DNA of 20,059 nucleotides from NCBI GenBank assembly GCA_900554175.1, contig USGK01000028.1, forward strand, positions 1-20,059. Reading direction: 5' to 3'. Numbering within the stretch: the first letter of the stretch is position 1; each line of letters starts with the position of its first letter. The DNA comes from an uncultured Clostridium sp. GTDB lineage: Bacteria > Bacillota > Clostridia > TANB77 > CAG-508. Positions 1-7,105 of this stretch are shown piece by piece. The notes beneath the pieces were generated by a model, which worked only from the letters and a program-made list of their open reading frames with translations, was not told the origin of the DNA and searched no databases. A program made the position numbers and the translations under genes.

Positions 1-59
1 CATGTAATAAATGGAGATGGATTGAAGAACCATGGCCTTGGGAAAGGGGGAATTTTTAG
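1..59 (+). CDS. cotJB: CotJB spore coat protein, C-terminal end (partial)
   Basis: Only the last 18 codons are in the window, in the frame starting at base 3. They read CNKWRWIEEPWPWERGNF and end at TAG 57-59. The tryptophan-rich tail WRWIEEPWPWE is typical of CotJB, a small spore coat peptide encoded between cotJA and cotJC in Bacilli and Clostridia. The stop codon directly abuts the cotJC ATG at 60, and the cotJC ribosome binding site (GGAAAGGGGG, 41-50) lies inside this coding end. The two genes are therefore translationally linked. In Bacillus the operon is transcribed in the mother cell under σE; the promoter is outside this window. Confidence 0.85.
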   Translation, partial: CNKWRWIEEPWPWERGNF

Positions 60-412
60 ATGTGGACATATAATAAATTTTTACAATATCCAATAAATAT
101 AAAATCACCTGATCCACGTTTAGCTAAAGTTATTGTTAGCCAATATGGTGGACCTGATGGTGAACTTGGTGCATCTCTTCGATATCTATCTCAAAGATTT
201 GGTATGCCTGATCAAAATTCTAAAGCTATATTAAATGATGTTGGTACAGAAGAATTAGCTCATTTGGAAATGGTTGGAACAATCGTTCATCAATTAATGC
301 AAGGTTCTTCAATTGAAGAAATTGAAAATTCTGGAATGAGTGCATATTATACGGACCATGGATTAGGTGTATATCCACAATCAGCTGCTGGTTATCCATT
401 TACAGCATCAGT
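60..412 (+). CDS. cotJC: CotJC manganese-catalase-like spore coat protein, 5' segment (interrupted gene)
   Basis: This is the N-terminal 117 residues of CotJC, a ferritin-like manganese-catalase-family protein of the spore coat. Ligand candidates for the dimanganese site visible here are E35 (GPDGELG), E65 and H68 (GTEELAHLE). Homology stops in PFTAS at S117. The frame then runs about 16 codons into foreign DNA and stops at 459-461, which would give a 133-residue truncated protein. The remaining ligands are in the 3' segment at 8145-8387, so neither half can form the metal centre alone. The break falls in the loop between the two helix pairs, immediately before the conserved KGDPIADL. Joining at GT (411-412 with 8145-8146) gives a 197-residue protein; Bacillus CotJC is close to 190. 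The start is ATG 60 with a strong SD, abutting the cotJB stop. Confidence 0.92.
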
Positions 413-435
413 TGTTGCTGTTATTTTAAGGATAT
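388..435 (+). other. attL of the cotJC-interrupting element
   Basis: This is the left junction. Bases 388-410 are cotJC sequence (the attB left arm, ending TTACAGCATCA). GT at 411-412 is the predicted crossover dinucleotide. Bases 413-435 (TGTTGCTGTTATTTTAAGG plus ATAT) are the right arm of attP. The reverse complement of that arm matches the attR left arm (8122-8144) at 18 of 23 positions, including ATATCCTTA at the outer end and ACA.CA.CA near the core. The seven bases CATCAGT (406-412) are shared with attR (8140-8146). The recombinase stop codon lies just beyond, at 441-443. Confidence 0.85.
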
Positions 436-440
436 ATATT

Positions 441-2066
441 TTACTCGCTATTTATATTTGAAAATATAAGCTTTAATTTTATATTACGATTACTATCAAA
501 TTCAATTTTATCTATCAATTTATACAATAGCTGTTTATTTATATTAGTTGAATTTAAAAATTCATCAGATAGCTTCTTTATTTGATTATAACTTATTGTA
601 TATTTTGATTTTTCTATCTTGATTTTATTATCTAAGTCAACAATTTGCTTTTTACAATTTTCAATCTCATTTTCCTTTTGTTCTTTTATTGATAAAAATG
701 TTTCATTATTAATTATGTTTTCAAGTTTATCATTATATGTAATTTTAATTTGTTCATTTAGTTTGTCTATTTTTATACTTAATCTCTGCTTTTCATCTTG
801 AAATCTATGACATTCATAATTAATACTATTTTCTAAATTATTCATAACAGTTTTTATATCGTTATCATTAAAAGAAACTTTTTTACATTCTTTTTCTATT
901 ATTGGAATTATCATTTTATATAATTTTTTACTGCTTATAGATTTTGTGTTGTTACATTTTTTATTTACTCCTTTATTCGCTTCAGAACATATGTAAGAGT
1001 TAATTTCACACTTTTTACCACTTTTAGTAAGTTTTTCCTTATGTTTCAATGTTGAAACACTTCCACAATCTTTACAATAAATTAAACCTTTAAAAATATC
1101 ATTATATTTTCTATTTCTATTGTTCTTAAATCTTTCTTTTAGAATTTTGCATTTATTAAAAGTTTCTATATCTACTATTGGTTCATGTGTATTTTCAACA
1201 ATTATCTGATTTTCTTTAGTATTTCTAATTCTTTCTTTTCTTCTAAAACTTGGCTTTACTGTTTTTGCTCCTACCATTGTTCCAATATATACAGGATTAC
1301 TTACAATTCTTGTTATTGTAATTTCTTTCCAACCTTCTGAGTTTGATGAAACTCCTTTTATTTTCAAATATTCTCTTGGTGGTATAATTTTTCTCTCATT
1401 TAAACTTTTTACAATTTCTGTGCGTGTATATCCTTTTGAATACTTTTCAAATATTTCTTTTATAATACTTGATACCTCTTTATCAATTATTAACTTATTC
1501 TTATTACTTGGACTTTTTTTATATCCATAAGGAGCTGTATTACCTTGAAATAAACCTTGTTTTGCTTTTGCAATTTTTACTGCTTTAATTTTTCTTGATG
1601 TTTCTTTTGGATACTGTTCACTCATTACAGCTTTAAAAGGAATAAAATCATCATCTTCTTTGTAATATGTATCAATTGTATCTTCTGTTGCAGTAATAAA
1701 TCTAACTTTTTTTGATGGAAAATATTCTTGATAATATCTAAGTACTTCATTTGTTTTACGACCTAGTCTTGTTAAATCTTTTACAATTACCATATTAATC
1801 ATTTTGTTTTCAATATCATTGATCATTTCTATAAAACCTGGTCTATTAAAGTTTGTCCCTGTATATCCATCATCTGTATAATCTTTAACAATTATAAACC
1901 TGTTTTGTGGCTCTTTTTTAGAAAGATCAGCTACGTACTGTCTTAAAATCTTATCTTGGTTAGATATACTTTCACTTTCCTTTTTCCCATCATTGTCATC
2001 TCTTGATAATCTTTTATATAATCCAACATAGAACTGTTTTTCATATATGTTGTCTAACTCCTGCAA
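441..2066 (-). CDS. Large serine recombinase/integrase of the cotJC element
   Basis: A 541-residue site-specific recombinase of the large serine family (TnpX/TndX/SprA type), predicted to cut att sites at a central dinucleotide and integrate or excise the element. The resolvase domain spans about residues 12-155, with nucleophile Ser21 and Arg19 in LYKRLSRDD, DDGYTGTNFNRPGF (65-78) and VKDLTRLGRK (95-104). The recombinase domain follows (about 165-310). A zinc ribbon has C331, C334, C360 and C371. A coiled coil lies near 405-495; such a motif mediates synapsis and directionality in this family. The start is TTG at 2066, chosen because AGGAGG (2072-2077) lies six bases upstream. It has its own consensus-like σA promoter (2112-2140). 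The gene looks complete. Its stop codon lies next to the attP arm, so insertion and gene are tightly packed. Confidence 0.95.
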   Translation of the reverse strand: MQELDNIYEKQFYVGLYKRLSRDDNDGKKESESISNQDKILRQYVADLSKKEPQNRFIIVKDYTDDGYTGTNFNRPGFIEMINDIENKMINMVIVKDLTRLGRKTNEVLRYYQEYFPSKKVRFITATEDTIDTYYKEDDDFIPFKAVMSEQYPKETSRKIKAVKIAKAKQGLFQGNTAPYGYKKSPSNKNKLIIDKEVSSIIKEIFEKYSKGYTRTEIVKSLNERKIIPPREYLKIKGVSSNSEGWKEITITRIVSNPVYIGTMVGAKTVKPSFRRKERIRNTKENQIIVENTHEPIVDIETFNKCKILKERFKNNRNRKYNDIFKGLIYCKDCGSVSTLKHKEKLTKSGKKCEINSYICSEANKGVNKKCNNTKSISSKKLYKMIIPIIEKECKKVSFNDNDIKTVMNNLENSINYECHRFQDEKQRLSIKIDKLNEQIKITYNDKLENIINNETFLSIKEQKENEIENCKKQIVDLDNKIKIEKSKYTISYNQIKKLSDEFLNSTNINKQLLYKLIDKIEFDSNRNIKLKLIFSNINSE

Positions 2067-2111
2067 TTTAACCTCCTTCTCTTAAAGTTAAGACAACCAT
2101 TCATACTTTAC

Positions 2112-2140
2112 ATTATAACTATAGAATGTACTGTTGTAAA
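2112..2140 (-). promoter_or_regulatory. σA-type promoter of the recombinase gene
   Basis: On the minus strand, TTTACA (2135-2140) and TATAAT (2112-2117) are separated by exactly 17 bases. The promoter lies between the small ORF and the recombinase, about 45 bases upstream of the TTG start. It resembles a housekeeping promoter and not the σE or σK consensus. Recombinase synthesis may therefore not itself be sporulation-specific. Confidence 0.65.
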
Positions 2141-2147
2141 TGGCGAC

Positions 2148-2261
2148 CTAATTTTTTTCAAGAATCTTTTTTGCACAATATCCTTCAAATATTTCAATCA
2201 TAATATTTTTTAAATCTTTATCATTATATTCAATGTTTATATTGTAATTTTCGCTTTTCAA
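2148..2261 (-). CDS. 37-residue small protein upstream of the recombinase; candidate directionality factor
   Basis: A short open frame reads from TTG (2259-2261) to TAG (2148-2150) and encodes 37 residues. It begins MKSENYNINIEYND and ends FEGYCAKKILEKN. The spacing to the AAGAGGTG ribosome binding site (2270-2277) is good, at eight bases. It is acidic in the N-terminal half and ends in an amphipathic, lysine-containing helix. I do not recognise a named family. It is immediately upstream of, and collinear with, the recombinase. Small proteins in such positions in Firmicute serine-integrase elements can be recombination directionality factors; SprB of SPβ is another small protein with that job. 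The function is inference. The SD, spacing and coding-like sequence support a real gene. Confidence 0.55.
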   Translation of the reverse strand: MKSENYNINIEYNDKDLKNIMIEIFEGYCAKKILEKN

Positions 2262-2301
2262 ATATATACACCTCTTTAAATAAATATTGTTAAAATTTTG
2301 G

Positions 2302-2318
2302 TTTATTCATAAAACCTA
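2302..2318 (-). repeat. 17-bp inverted repeat copy upstream of the small ORF and recombinase
   Basis: On the minus strand this reads TAGGTTTTATGAATAAA. The identical 17 bases occur on the plus strand at 7998-8014, near the other end of the element. The inner TTTAT-N2-ATAAA is itself palindromic, as expected of an operator. The copy lies about 40 bases upstream of the small-ORF start. Confidence 0.5.
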
Positions 2319-2345
2319 AATTACAAATATTATTTTTACGTGCGT

Positions 2346-2381
2346 CAAAAAGCAGAAGCCATTTTTTTGACTTCTGCTTAA
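2346..2381 (-). terminator. Rho-independent terminator after the GNAT gene
   Basis: The minus-strand hairpin has stem AAGCAGAAG/CTTCTGCTT with an 11-14 base loop, followed by a TTTTT tract. It lies downstream of the acetyltransferase stop (2525), separated from it by about 140 bases. A related AAGCAGAAGTC hairpin terminates the transcript at 5322-5362. Confidence 0.65.
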
Positions 2382-2524
2382 ATATATAATATTTGATAGT
2401 AATAATATATCATATAAAAACTGCTATTTAAACTGCAGGATTTTGCAATGTTTTTGCAAAATATTATGTATATTAGCAATTCATTATTAATAAAGCTATG
2501 TGAAATATAAATGTAATTTTATAG
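2382..2524. repeat. Short repeats in a non-coding gap
   Basis: There is no gene in this gap. It holds a 9-bp inverted repeat ATTTTGCAA (2440-2448) / TTGCAAAAT (2454-2462) with a five-base spacer, preceded by a direct repeat AAACTGC. There is no T-tract in either direction, so it is not an evident terminator. It could be a protein-binding site. Confidence 0.35.
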
Positions 2525-3034
2525 TTAGATATTATATATAAATCCAACTTCATAATAGTTTATTCCTTCAATTTCAAATATTCTTTCTCCAATACTTTCT
2601 CCGCCCATTTTTGTATAAAACTTTTTTGATGGCTCGTTGTCTTTCAAACACCATAATATCATTTTAGTTTTGTTTTTGCTTTTAAATTCTTCTGTAACAT
2701 ATTGGAATAACTTTGTTCCTATTCCTTTATACTTTAAACTTGGCTTAACATATAATGCTAATAACTCACAATCTATATTAGATATGTCTTGTGTAAATTC
2801 ATTACTATCAATATATCTGCAAAAGCCAACAATTTCATTATTTAATTCTGCAACTATAAATCCATTTTCTTTGTAATCTTTTTTTCTTTTTTCTATTCTC
2901 TCAGCTCTATTCATTGAATTTAAAATACTATCATCAATAATTCCTTTATATGCTATTTGCCAACCACTTATTTGAATGTCAACAACACTAGGTATATCTT
3001 TTTCTTCAATATTTCTAATTATAACATTTTCCAT
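2525..3034 (-). CDS. GNAT-family N-acetyltransferase
   Basis: A 169-residue single-domain GNAT protein, predicted to transfer an acetyl group from acetyl-CoA to an amine on an unknown substrate. The N-terminus (VIIRNIEEKDIPSVVDIQ) is the usual first strand and helix. Motif A is CELLALYVKPSLKYKGIGTK, about residues 89-108, with the pyrophosphate-binding KxKGIG. Motif B follows with MILWCLKDNEPSKKFYTKMG (about 125-144), a classical GNAT end. Length is normal for the family. The ATG at 3034 has TAGGTGAG just upstream. The gene is cargo of the cotJC element, monocistronic and followed by a hairpin terminator. Substrates of such acetyltransferases range from antibiotics to protein N-termini and polyamines; nothing here distinguishes them. 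Confidence 0.88.
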   Translation of the reverse strand: MENVIIRNIEEKDIPSVVDIQISGWQIAYKGIIDDSILNSMNRAERIEKRKKDYKENGFIVAELNNEIVGFCRYIDSNEFTQDISNIDCELLALYVKPSLKYKGIGTKLFQYVTEEFKSKNKTKMILWCLKDNEPSKKFYTKMGGESIGERIFEIEGINYYEVGFIYNI

Positions 3035-3148
3035 AATCTCACCTACACACTTACTATTTCTTTTTTTATTTTCATTTTTACTTTTTTATACTATCTTAAT
3101 TTTTTATAATATAGTAATTAATTACAATTTTTCATTATTCTACTTATA

Positions 3149-3787
3149 CTAAAAATCAAATTTTTGTGCATATTGTTCAATCAAATAATCTTCTGAGCCA
3201 AAACCAATGTCTAAATCTACAATCAAATCATTTTTTAAAGGTACTTTATATAATTTTAACTGTTTGGCTTTTTCTATGCTATCCACAAAAAAAGGTGAAT
3301 CAACCTCTCCAAATAAGAAAAAATCTCCTTGAATCACTTTACAATTTGAACAATGATTTGCTAAATATGAACCATTTACAGTTTTTGAATAGCTTTCATA
3401 ATAATTGTATTTTTCTTTCAATTTAGCAAGTAAATCTTTTGATAATGGTTCAATATGAGAAGCAATATGTATGTCATCATCATAAAAGATAAAATTATCT
3501 TCGTTACCATATTCATTTGAATCGTATATTTCAAAGAAATTTTTAACTCCAAATCCAATAACTTTTGTTGGTTTGTTGCATTTAAAGCATATATGAGTTC
3601 CTTCTACAATATAAAAATAATCACATAATATAGAAACATTTTCTTTGTTTCCTAATATCCATTTTTCAAATTTATAATAATTTTTTCTATCATCTACATA
3701 CCATTTCTTTAAATTTGGATTCCATTTTGCTCCTAATGATTTTGCTTTATCTTTTTCAGCATATGGTACATCTATTATTAAACTCAT
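3149..3787 (-). CDS. DUF5710-domain protein with zinc-binding cysteines
   Basis: A 212-residue protein. The start at 3787 is preferred over an ATG at 3832 because AGGAGC precedes it by six bases and the domain begins at once. Residues 1-31 (SLIIDVPYAEKDKAKSLGAK, then WNPNLKKWYV) match the DUF5710 motif found in primases and accessory proteins of mobile elements. Two CxxC pairs, HICFKCN and HCSNCKV, lie in the middle and look like a split zinc ribbon. The rest is acidic and aromatic, with no recognised enzyme motif. It has its own promoter at 3817-3845. The function is unknown; the domain suggests a nucleic-acid-related role on mobile elements. Confidence 0.75.
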   Translation of the reverse strand: MSLIIDVPYAEKDKAKSLGAKWNPNLKKWYVDDRKNYYKFEKWILGNKENVSILCDYFYIVEGTHICFKCNKPTKVIGFGVKNFFEIYDSNEYGNEDNFIFYDDDIHIASHIEPLSKDLLAKLKEKYNYYESYSKTVNGSYLANHCSNCKVIQGDFFLFGEVDSPFFVDSIEKAKQLKLYKVPLKNDLIVDLDIGFGSEDYLIEQYAQKFDF

Positions 3788-3816
3788 ATTTTTGCTCCTT
3801 TTATTAAATTTATACC

Positions 3817-3845
3817 ATTGTATCATAAACATTAAGAAAATACAA
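3817..3845 (-). promoter_or_regulatory. σA-type promoter of the DUF5710 gene
   Basis: On the minus strand, TTGTAT (3840-3845) and TACAAT (3817-3822) are 17 bases apart. The -10 ends about 30 bases before the preferred ATG at 3787. The ATG at 3832 would fall between the two promoter elements, which supports the shorter protein. Confidence 0.6.
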
Positions 3846-3868
3846 ACCCACTAAATGCACATCTTTTG

Positions 3869-4042
3869 TTACCTTTTATCTTCAAATTCATTTTGTTTAT
3901 TCTTAAAAAAATTATAAAAGTATTTTACATTTTCAAGTTCACTCCATTTTTGAATTTTAAAATCATTTGTATCTAAATTATATATTTTAGCATTTAAAAT
4001 TCCTAACATAAATGGTGAATGTGTTGCTATTATAAATATCAA
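3869..4042 (-). pseudogene. 3' remnant of an AAA-family ATPase gene
   Basis: A minus-strand frame of about 57 codons ends at TAA 3869-3871. It reads IFIIATHSPFMLGILNAKIY, then NLDTNDFKIQKWSELENVKY, and ends FEDKR. The segment IIATHSP..L....AKIYNLD is the C-terminal H-loop region of predicted AAA_21/SMC-like ATPases, and the tail KWSELENVKYFYNFF is also typical of them. Walker A, Walker B and the first roughly 80% are missing. In this frame a TGA lies just upstream (around 4043-4045), where unrelated sequence begins. This is a deletion remnant with no start codon or SD, so it is not expected to make protein. Confidence 0.75.
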
Positions 4043-4205
4043 AATTCATAGGGCAGGATAAGGAAAGCAGAGACTTTCCTATAAACAGTTAGAAAGTCAA
4101 GCTTTCTACTCCTCTTATTAGTCGTTTAATATGCAGATATTTTACAGATTACATACACTGCGGTGTATTTTATTTTTGAAAACGCCGTTATTATAAGGAT
4201 TACAG
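4043..4205. other. Non-coding scar with overlapping hairpins and an att-like half-site
   Basis: This holds no credible gene. The left part carries GGAAAG/CTTTCC, GACTTTC/GAAAGTC and AGAAAG/CTTTCT stems (about 4061-4106) that share strands and so exclude one another. The right part holds GCCGTTATTATAAGGAT (4184-4200), which matches the attP right arm GCTGTTATTTTAAGGAT at 15 of 17 positions. It sits exactly where the ATPase gene is cut off, so it may be the footprint of a past insertion or deletion. Confidence 0.4.
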
Positions 4206-5237
4206 TTATTCTTGTGCTTTATTTTTGTTAATATTTTCTGTTCCTAAAAGCAATCTATCAAAATCAGAAACAAACTTTTTGTCTTGAATTATTTTGTATT
4301 TTTCGTATTCATTTTCTGCTTTTTCAATAGCTTGTTTACGAGAAATCTTTCCAGAATTTTGCAATATTTCTTTTTTTCTAAATTTTAATAAATTATCTGT
4401 TTCATTTATCCAATCTTTCATTGTCATTACTTGATTATCTTCAGCCATTGATTCTGCATAATCTAAAAATAGGGTTGTTAAATTATTTAATTTTCTTAGT
4501 TCTGTTTCTGTTAAATAATTTTTGGCAATTGCTACGTCATATTTATATATCATTCCTTCTGGTGCCTCTTTCCAAGTAGTTAATCCCATATTTTCTTTTT
4601 CTGAGTTTGCTCGTTCATAAATTAATTCAGCTGCAGTATGACTCGTTATAGCGTAATGCAATTTATTTTGAATAATTTTAAAAAATGTATTTGCTTCCTC
4701 AGATTTTTTATCATAGTCAATAGAAGTTGCAATAAATAAATCAGTTATTTTTTGATAAGACATTCTTTCACTTGTACGAATTACTTTAATTCTTTCTAAT
4801 AATTCATCAAAATATTGTTGATTTACTTTTCCACCTTTTAAAAATCTATCATCGTCTAGCACAAAACCTTTTATAATATATTCTTTAATTACTTTACTAG
4901 CCCATTGTCTAAATTTTACTGCTTTTTTTGAATTTACTCTATATCCAATAGAAATAATCATATCTAAATTATAATATTTTGTTTCATATTTTTGATTTCC
5001 CATATTACCCATATGTGCAATTTTTGCACATGTGCTTTCTTCTTCCAATTCTCCTTGTTTATATATATTATTAATATGTCTTGTGATGCCAGTTCTATCT
5101 ATTTCAAATAATTTAGTTAATGAAGCTATATTTAACCAAACATCTTCATTTTGTAATATTACTTGTATTTTTGTATTACCATCTTCATCAGTATAAAATA
5201 TAATATCATTTTCATTTCCGATTAATTTGTTCTCCAT
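4206..5237 (-). CDS. RhuM-family protein
   Basis: A 343-residue member of the Virulence_RhuM family, named after a Salmonella pathogenicity-island gene and common on bacterial mobile elements. The biochemical role is not settled. Family hallmarks are an N-terminal winged-helix-like part (DVWLNIASLTKLFEIDRTGI, then TRHINNIYKQGEL, about residues 32-64), the stretch EESTCAKIAHMG, YYNLDMIISIGYRVNSKKAV (about 88-107), FRQWASKVIKEYIIKGFVLD (about 108-127), and the C-terminal TAAELIYERANSEKENMGLT (about 200-219). Length is normal and the frame is intact. RBS GAGGTTG lies about seven bases before the ATG. The promoter at 5268-5296 has a perfect -35. It is an intact cargo gene on an otherwise partly decayed element, so it may be under selection. 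Confidence 0.9.
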   Translation of the reverse strand: MENKLIGNENDIIFYTDEDGNTKIQVILQNEDVWLNIASLTKLFEIDRTGITRHINNIYKQGELEEESTCAKIAHMGNMGNQKYETKYYNLDMIISIGYRVNSKKAVKFRQWASKVIKEYIIKGFVLDDDRFLKGGKVNQQYFDELLERIKVIRTSERMSYQKITDLFIATSIDYDKKSEEANTFFKIIQNKLHYAITSHTAAELIYERANSEKENMGLTTWKEAPEGMIYKYDVAIAKNYLTETELRKLNNLTTLFLDYAESMAEDNQVMTMKDWINETDNLLKFRKKEILQNSGKISRKQAIEKAENEYEKYKIIQDKKFVSDFDRLLLGTENINKNKAQE

Positions 5238-5267
5238 ATTATATCAACCTCATTTCTTGTTTTATAT

Positions 5268-5296
5268 ATATTATCAAACATTTGTTTATTTGTCAA
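5268..5296 (-). promoter_or_regulatory. σA-type promoter of the RhuM gene
   Basis: On the minus strand, TTGACA (5291-5296, a perfect -35) and TAATAT (5268-5273) are 17 bases apart. The start codon is about 30 bases downstream of the -10. Confidence 0.65.
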
Positions 5297-5321
5297 TAAC
5301 CTTTGTAAATATTTTGAAATT

Positions 5322-5362
5322 AACAAAAAAATAAACAGAAATAATTTTAGACTTCTGCTTAT
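5322..5362 (-). terminator. Rho-independent terminator after the membrane-protein/zinc-finger operon
   Basis: The minus-strand stem AAGCAGAA/TTCTGTTT includes one G-U pair and is followed by TATTTTTTT. It lies about 70 bases after the stop codon at 5432 and separates this operon from the RhuM promoter. Confidence 0.6.
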
Positions 5363-5431
5363 TTTCTTATTAAATTTCGAGTTTTTCTAAGTTCTGTTTT
5401 CTTTCTTCCCATAAAATATGAACATTTTAAA

Positions 5432-5953
5432 TCACATTTGCTTATAGTCTATCAACCGTTCTGTTTCATAATACCAAATGACATTATTATCTATATCAAT
5501 TACTCCAATAATATAATACTGTGTGATTGTTCCACCCAATTTTAAATTATTATAATAATCGTGTTCATCATAAACTTTATGATGATAATCATAATTTTCA
5601 AAATATATATACCCTGTGGATACAGGTTCTATGCCACTACTAAAATAAAAGTCGGTATTATCCATATCTTCAATTTTTTTCCAGTGTCCATATTTATTTA
5701 TTTCTCCAATCAGTAAATCTTCTTTTTCTTCAGAATAATAATATTTATATAATATTTTTTCTTTGCCTGTAAATGCATATATGTCCTTAATTATTTCTTT
5801 TGAATCATATTTAAAGGAACTACCTACTCCAATTTGTTTTAACTCTGATTCTTTATCACTTTGCATCCACCATAATAGAAACATACCTAGCGATATAATG
5901 CAAAAAATAATACATATAAATACCATTAATAAAAAAGTCTTTTTTGAGGTCAT
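5432..5953 (-). CDS. Membrane-anchored protein of unknown function
   Basis: A 173-residue protein with one N-terminal hydrophobic segment (about residues 8-30, LLMVFICIIFCIISLGMFLL) after a short basic start (MTSKK). It is probably a signal anchor, placing a small, aromatic-rich domain outside the cell. There is no clear signal-peptidase or lipobox site. The domain contains many Tyr and Asp residues (YDYHHKVYDEHDYYNN, TQYYIIGVIDIDNNVIWYYE) and resembles no family I can name. The ATG has GAGGTG seven bases upstream. That RBS overlaps the TGA of the preceding gene (5960-5962), so the two are translationally coupled and probably act together. Confidence 0.65.
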   Translation of the reverse strand: MTSKKTFLLMVFICIIFCIISLGMFLLWWMQSDKESELKQIGVGSSFKYDSKEIIKDIYAFTGKEKILYKYYYSEEKEDLLIGEINKYGHWKKIEDMDNTDFYFSSGIEPVSTGYIYFENYDYHHKVYDEHDYYNNLKLGGTITQYYIIGVIDIDNNVIWYYETERLIDYKQM

Positions 5954-5959
5954 TACTAT

Positions 5960-7078
5960 TCACCTCGTTTCAAAATCATTGTATTCAAATTCAATATATA
6001 CATTGTATGGTCTTATTACACCATATTGCTGTGATACTACACCGCAATTATTTAAAACACTTCCCAAAAAAGATTTTTTGTATTCTTTATCTTTTAATCT
6101 AGGATCCGTAAAGTCATATTTGTCTTTTAAAATAATATTTAAATGCCATTTATCTCCTTGCTTTTCACCACAAATATTTAATGTTGCATTATGTAGGGAA
6201 TAGAATAAGTCTCCACTCTCAAATTCCACTAATAATTCATTAGCCTCAATCGTAGTTTCATTTAGTTCTATTTTTAATTCATTATTTGAATATTTATTTA
6301 ATAATTCTTTTATTTTGTTTTGTACTAAAACATCTTCTTTAATTTCCTTTATTCTATCTGTATTTAGTACATAATAATCTTCTTCATTTTTATTATCAAC
6401 AGTTAATGATTTTTGTAACAATTCTGATGAAAGATAATATTTCTTTATTAGTCCACCAGAAATTATTATCTCCCAAACAACAACTTGCATAGCATAATAA
6501 ACCTGATAGTAAACTAGAACTCCAATTTTAGAACTATCAAAAATAAATTTTAGTTCCTCAAGCATATACTTTTCTATTATTGCTTCTATCTTTTTATCAT
6601 TATCAGCTTTTTTCAATTCTTTCTTAAATAAATTTATTTTTTGGTTAAATTTTAATGTTGTCTTATAAAGTCTGTAAGCTTTGTTTAACGTTATAAATGG
6701 AGTAACTATATCTAAACTATTTATTATATCATTGTCTAACAGTTTATCCACTGATTCCTTTATAGATTTAGAAAATGAAATATTATCAATTTCTTTTTTT
6801 ATTTGTTTCTTTTCTTTTGATAAATCTCCATATTTAATCCTATTTAAATATTCCAACGTTAAATATTTTTCAGCCAAATTATATTTTTTATTTTGACTTA
6901 ATCCATGTTTATTAAATTTTTTCGCAATTTCATTACAAAAATACTTTTCTTTATCTTTTTCATTTTTAGGAATTTTTATATTTAATAATTTACATTCTGT
7001 ATTAAAACATCCTCTTCCAAATAGTTGATATGAATATGAATATGTTCTATTACAGAGTTTACATCTTTTCTTTGACAT
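5960..7078 (-). CDS. Zinc-finger protein of unknown function, paired with the membrane protein
   Basis: A 372-residue protein. The N-terminus has four cysteines, CKLCNRTYSYSYQLFGRGCF followed by NTEC, forming a probable zinc ribbon (residues 6-29). A long charged, mostly helical middle follows, with a hydrophobic patch near 185-210 (YYQVYYAMQVVVWEIIISGG). The C-terminal part has alternating β-strand-like patterns (YSLHNATLNICGEKQGDKWH, then LNIILKDKYDFTDPR) and ends GVIRPYNVYIEFEYN. The β-rich tail with the YDF motif recalls secreted-effector or toxin domains I have seen in Firmicutes; I cannot name the family, and this is a weak inference. It is first in a two-gene operon with the coupled membrane protein, with promoter at 7106-7134. 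Confidence 0.65.
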   Translation of the reverse strand: MSKKRCKLCNRTYSYSYQLFGRGCFNTECKLLNIKIPKNEKDKEKYFCNEIAKKFNKHGLSQNKKYNLAEKYLTLEYLNRIKYGDLSKEKKQIKKEIDNISFSKSIKESVDKLLDNDIINSLDIVTPFITLNKAYRLYKTTLKFNQKINLFKKELKKADNDKKIEAIIEKYMLEELKFIFDSSKIGVLVYYQVYYAMQVVVWEIIISGGLIKKYYLSSELLQKSLTVDNKNEEDYYVLNTDRIKEIKEDVLVQNKIKELLNKYSNNELKIELNETTIEANELLVEFESGDLFYSLHNATLNICGEKQGDKWHLNIILKDKYDFTDPRLKDKEYKKSFLGSVLNNCGVVSQQYGVIRPYNVYIEFEYNDFETR

Positions 7079-7105
7079 ATATTTATCACTTCCTTTACTG
7101 CAACC

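Noticed and set aside
413..461. Sixteen extra codons as a natural CotJC C-terminus (VVAVILRIYILLAIYI)
   Set aside because: They are encoded by the attP arm and the end of the recombinase gene read on the other strand, with no resemblance to the family.
2351..5360. AAGCAGAAGTC shared by two places as a dispersed repeat or att site
   Set aside because: Both copies are the 5' arm of minus-strand terminator hairpins with T-tracts, which explains them.
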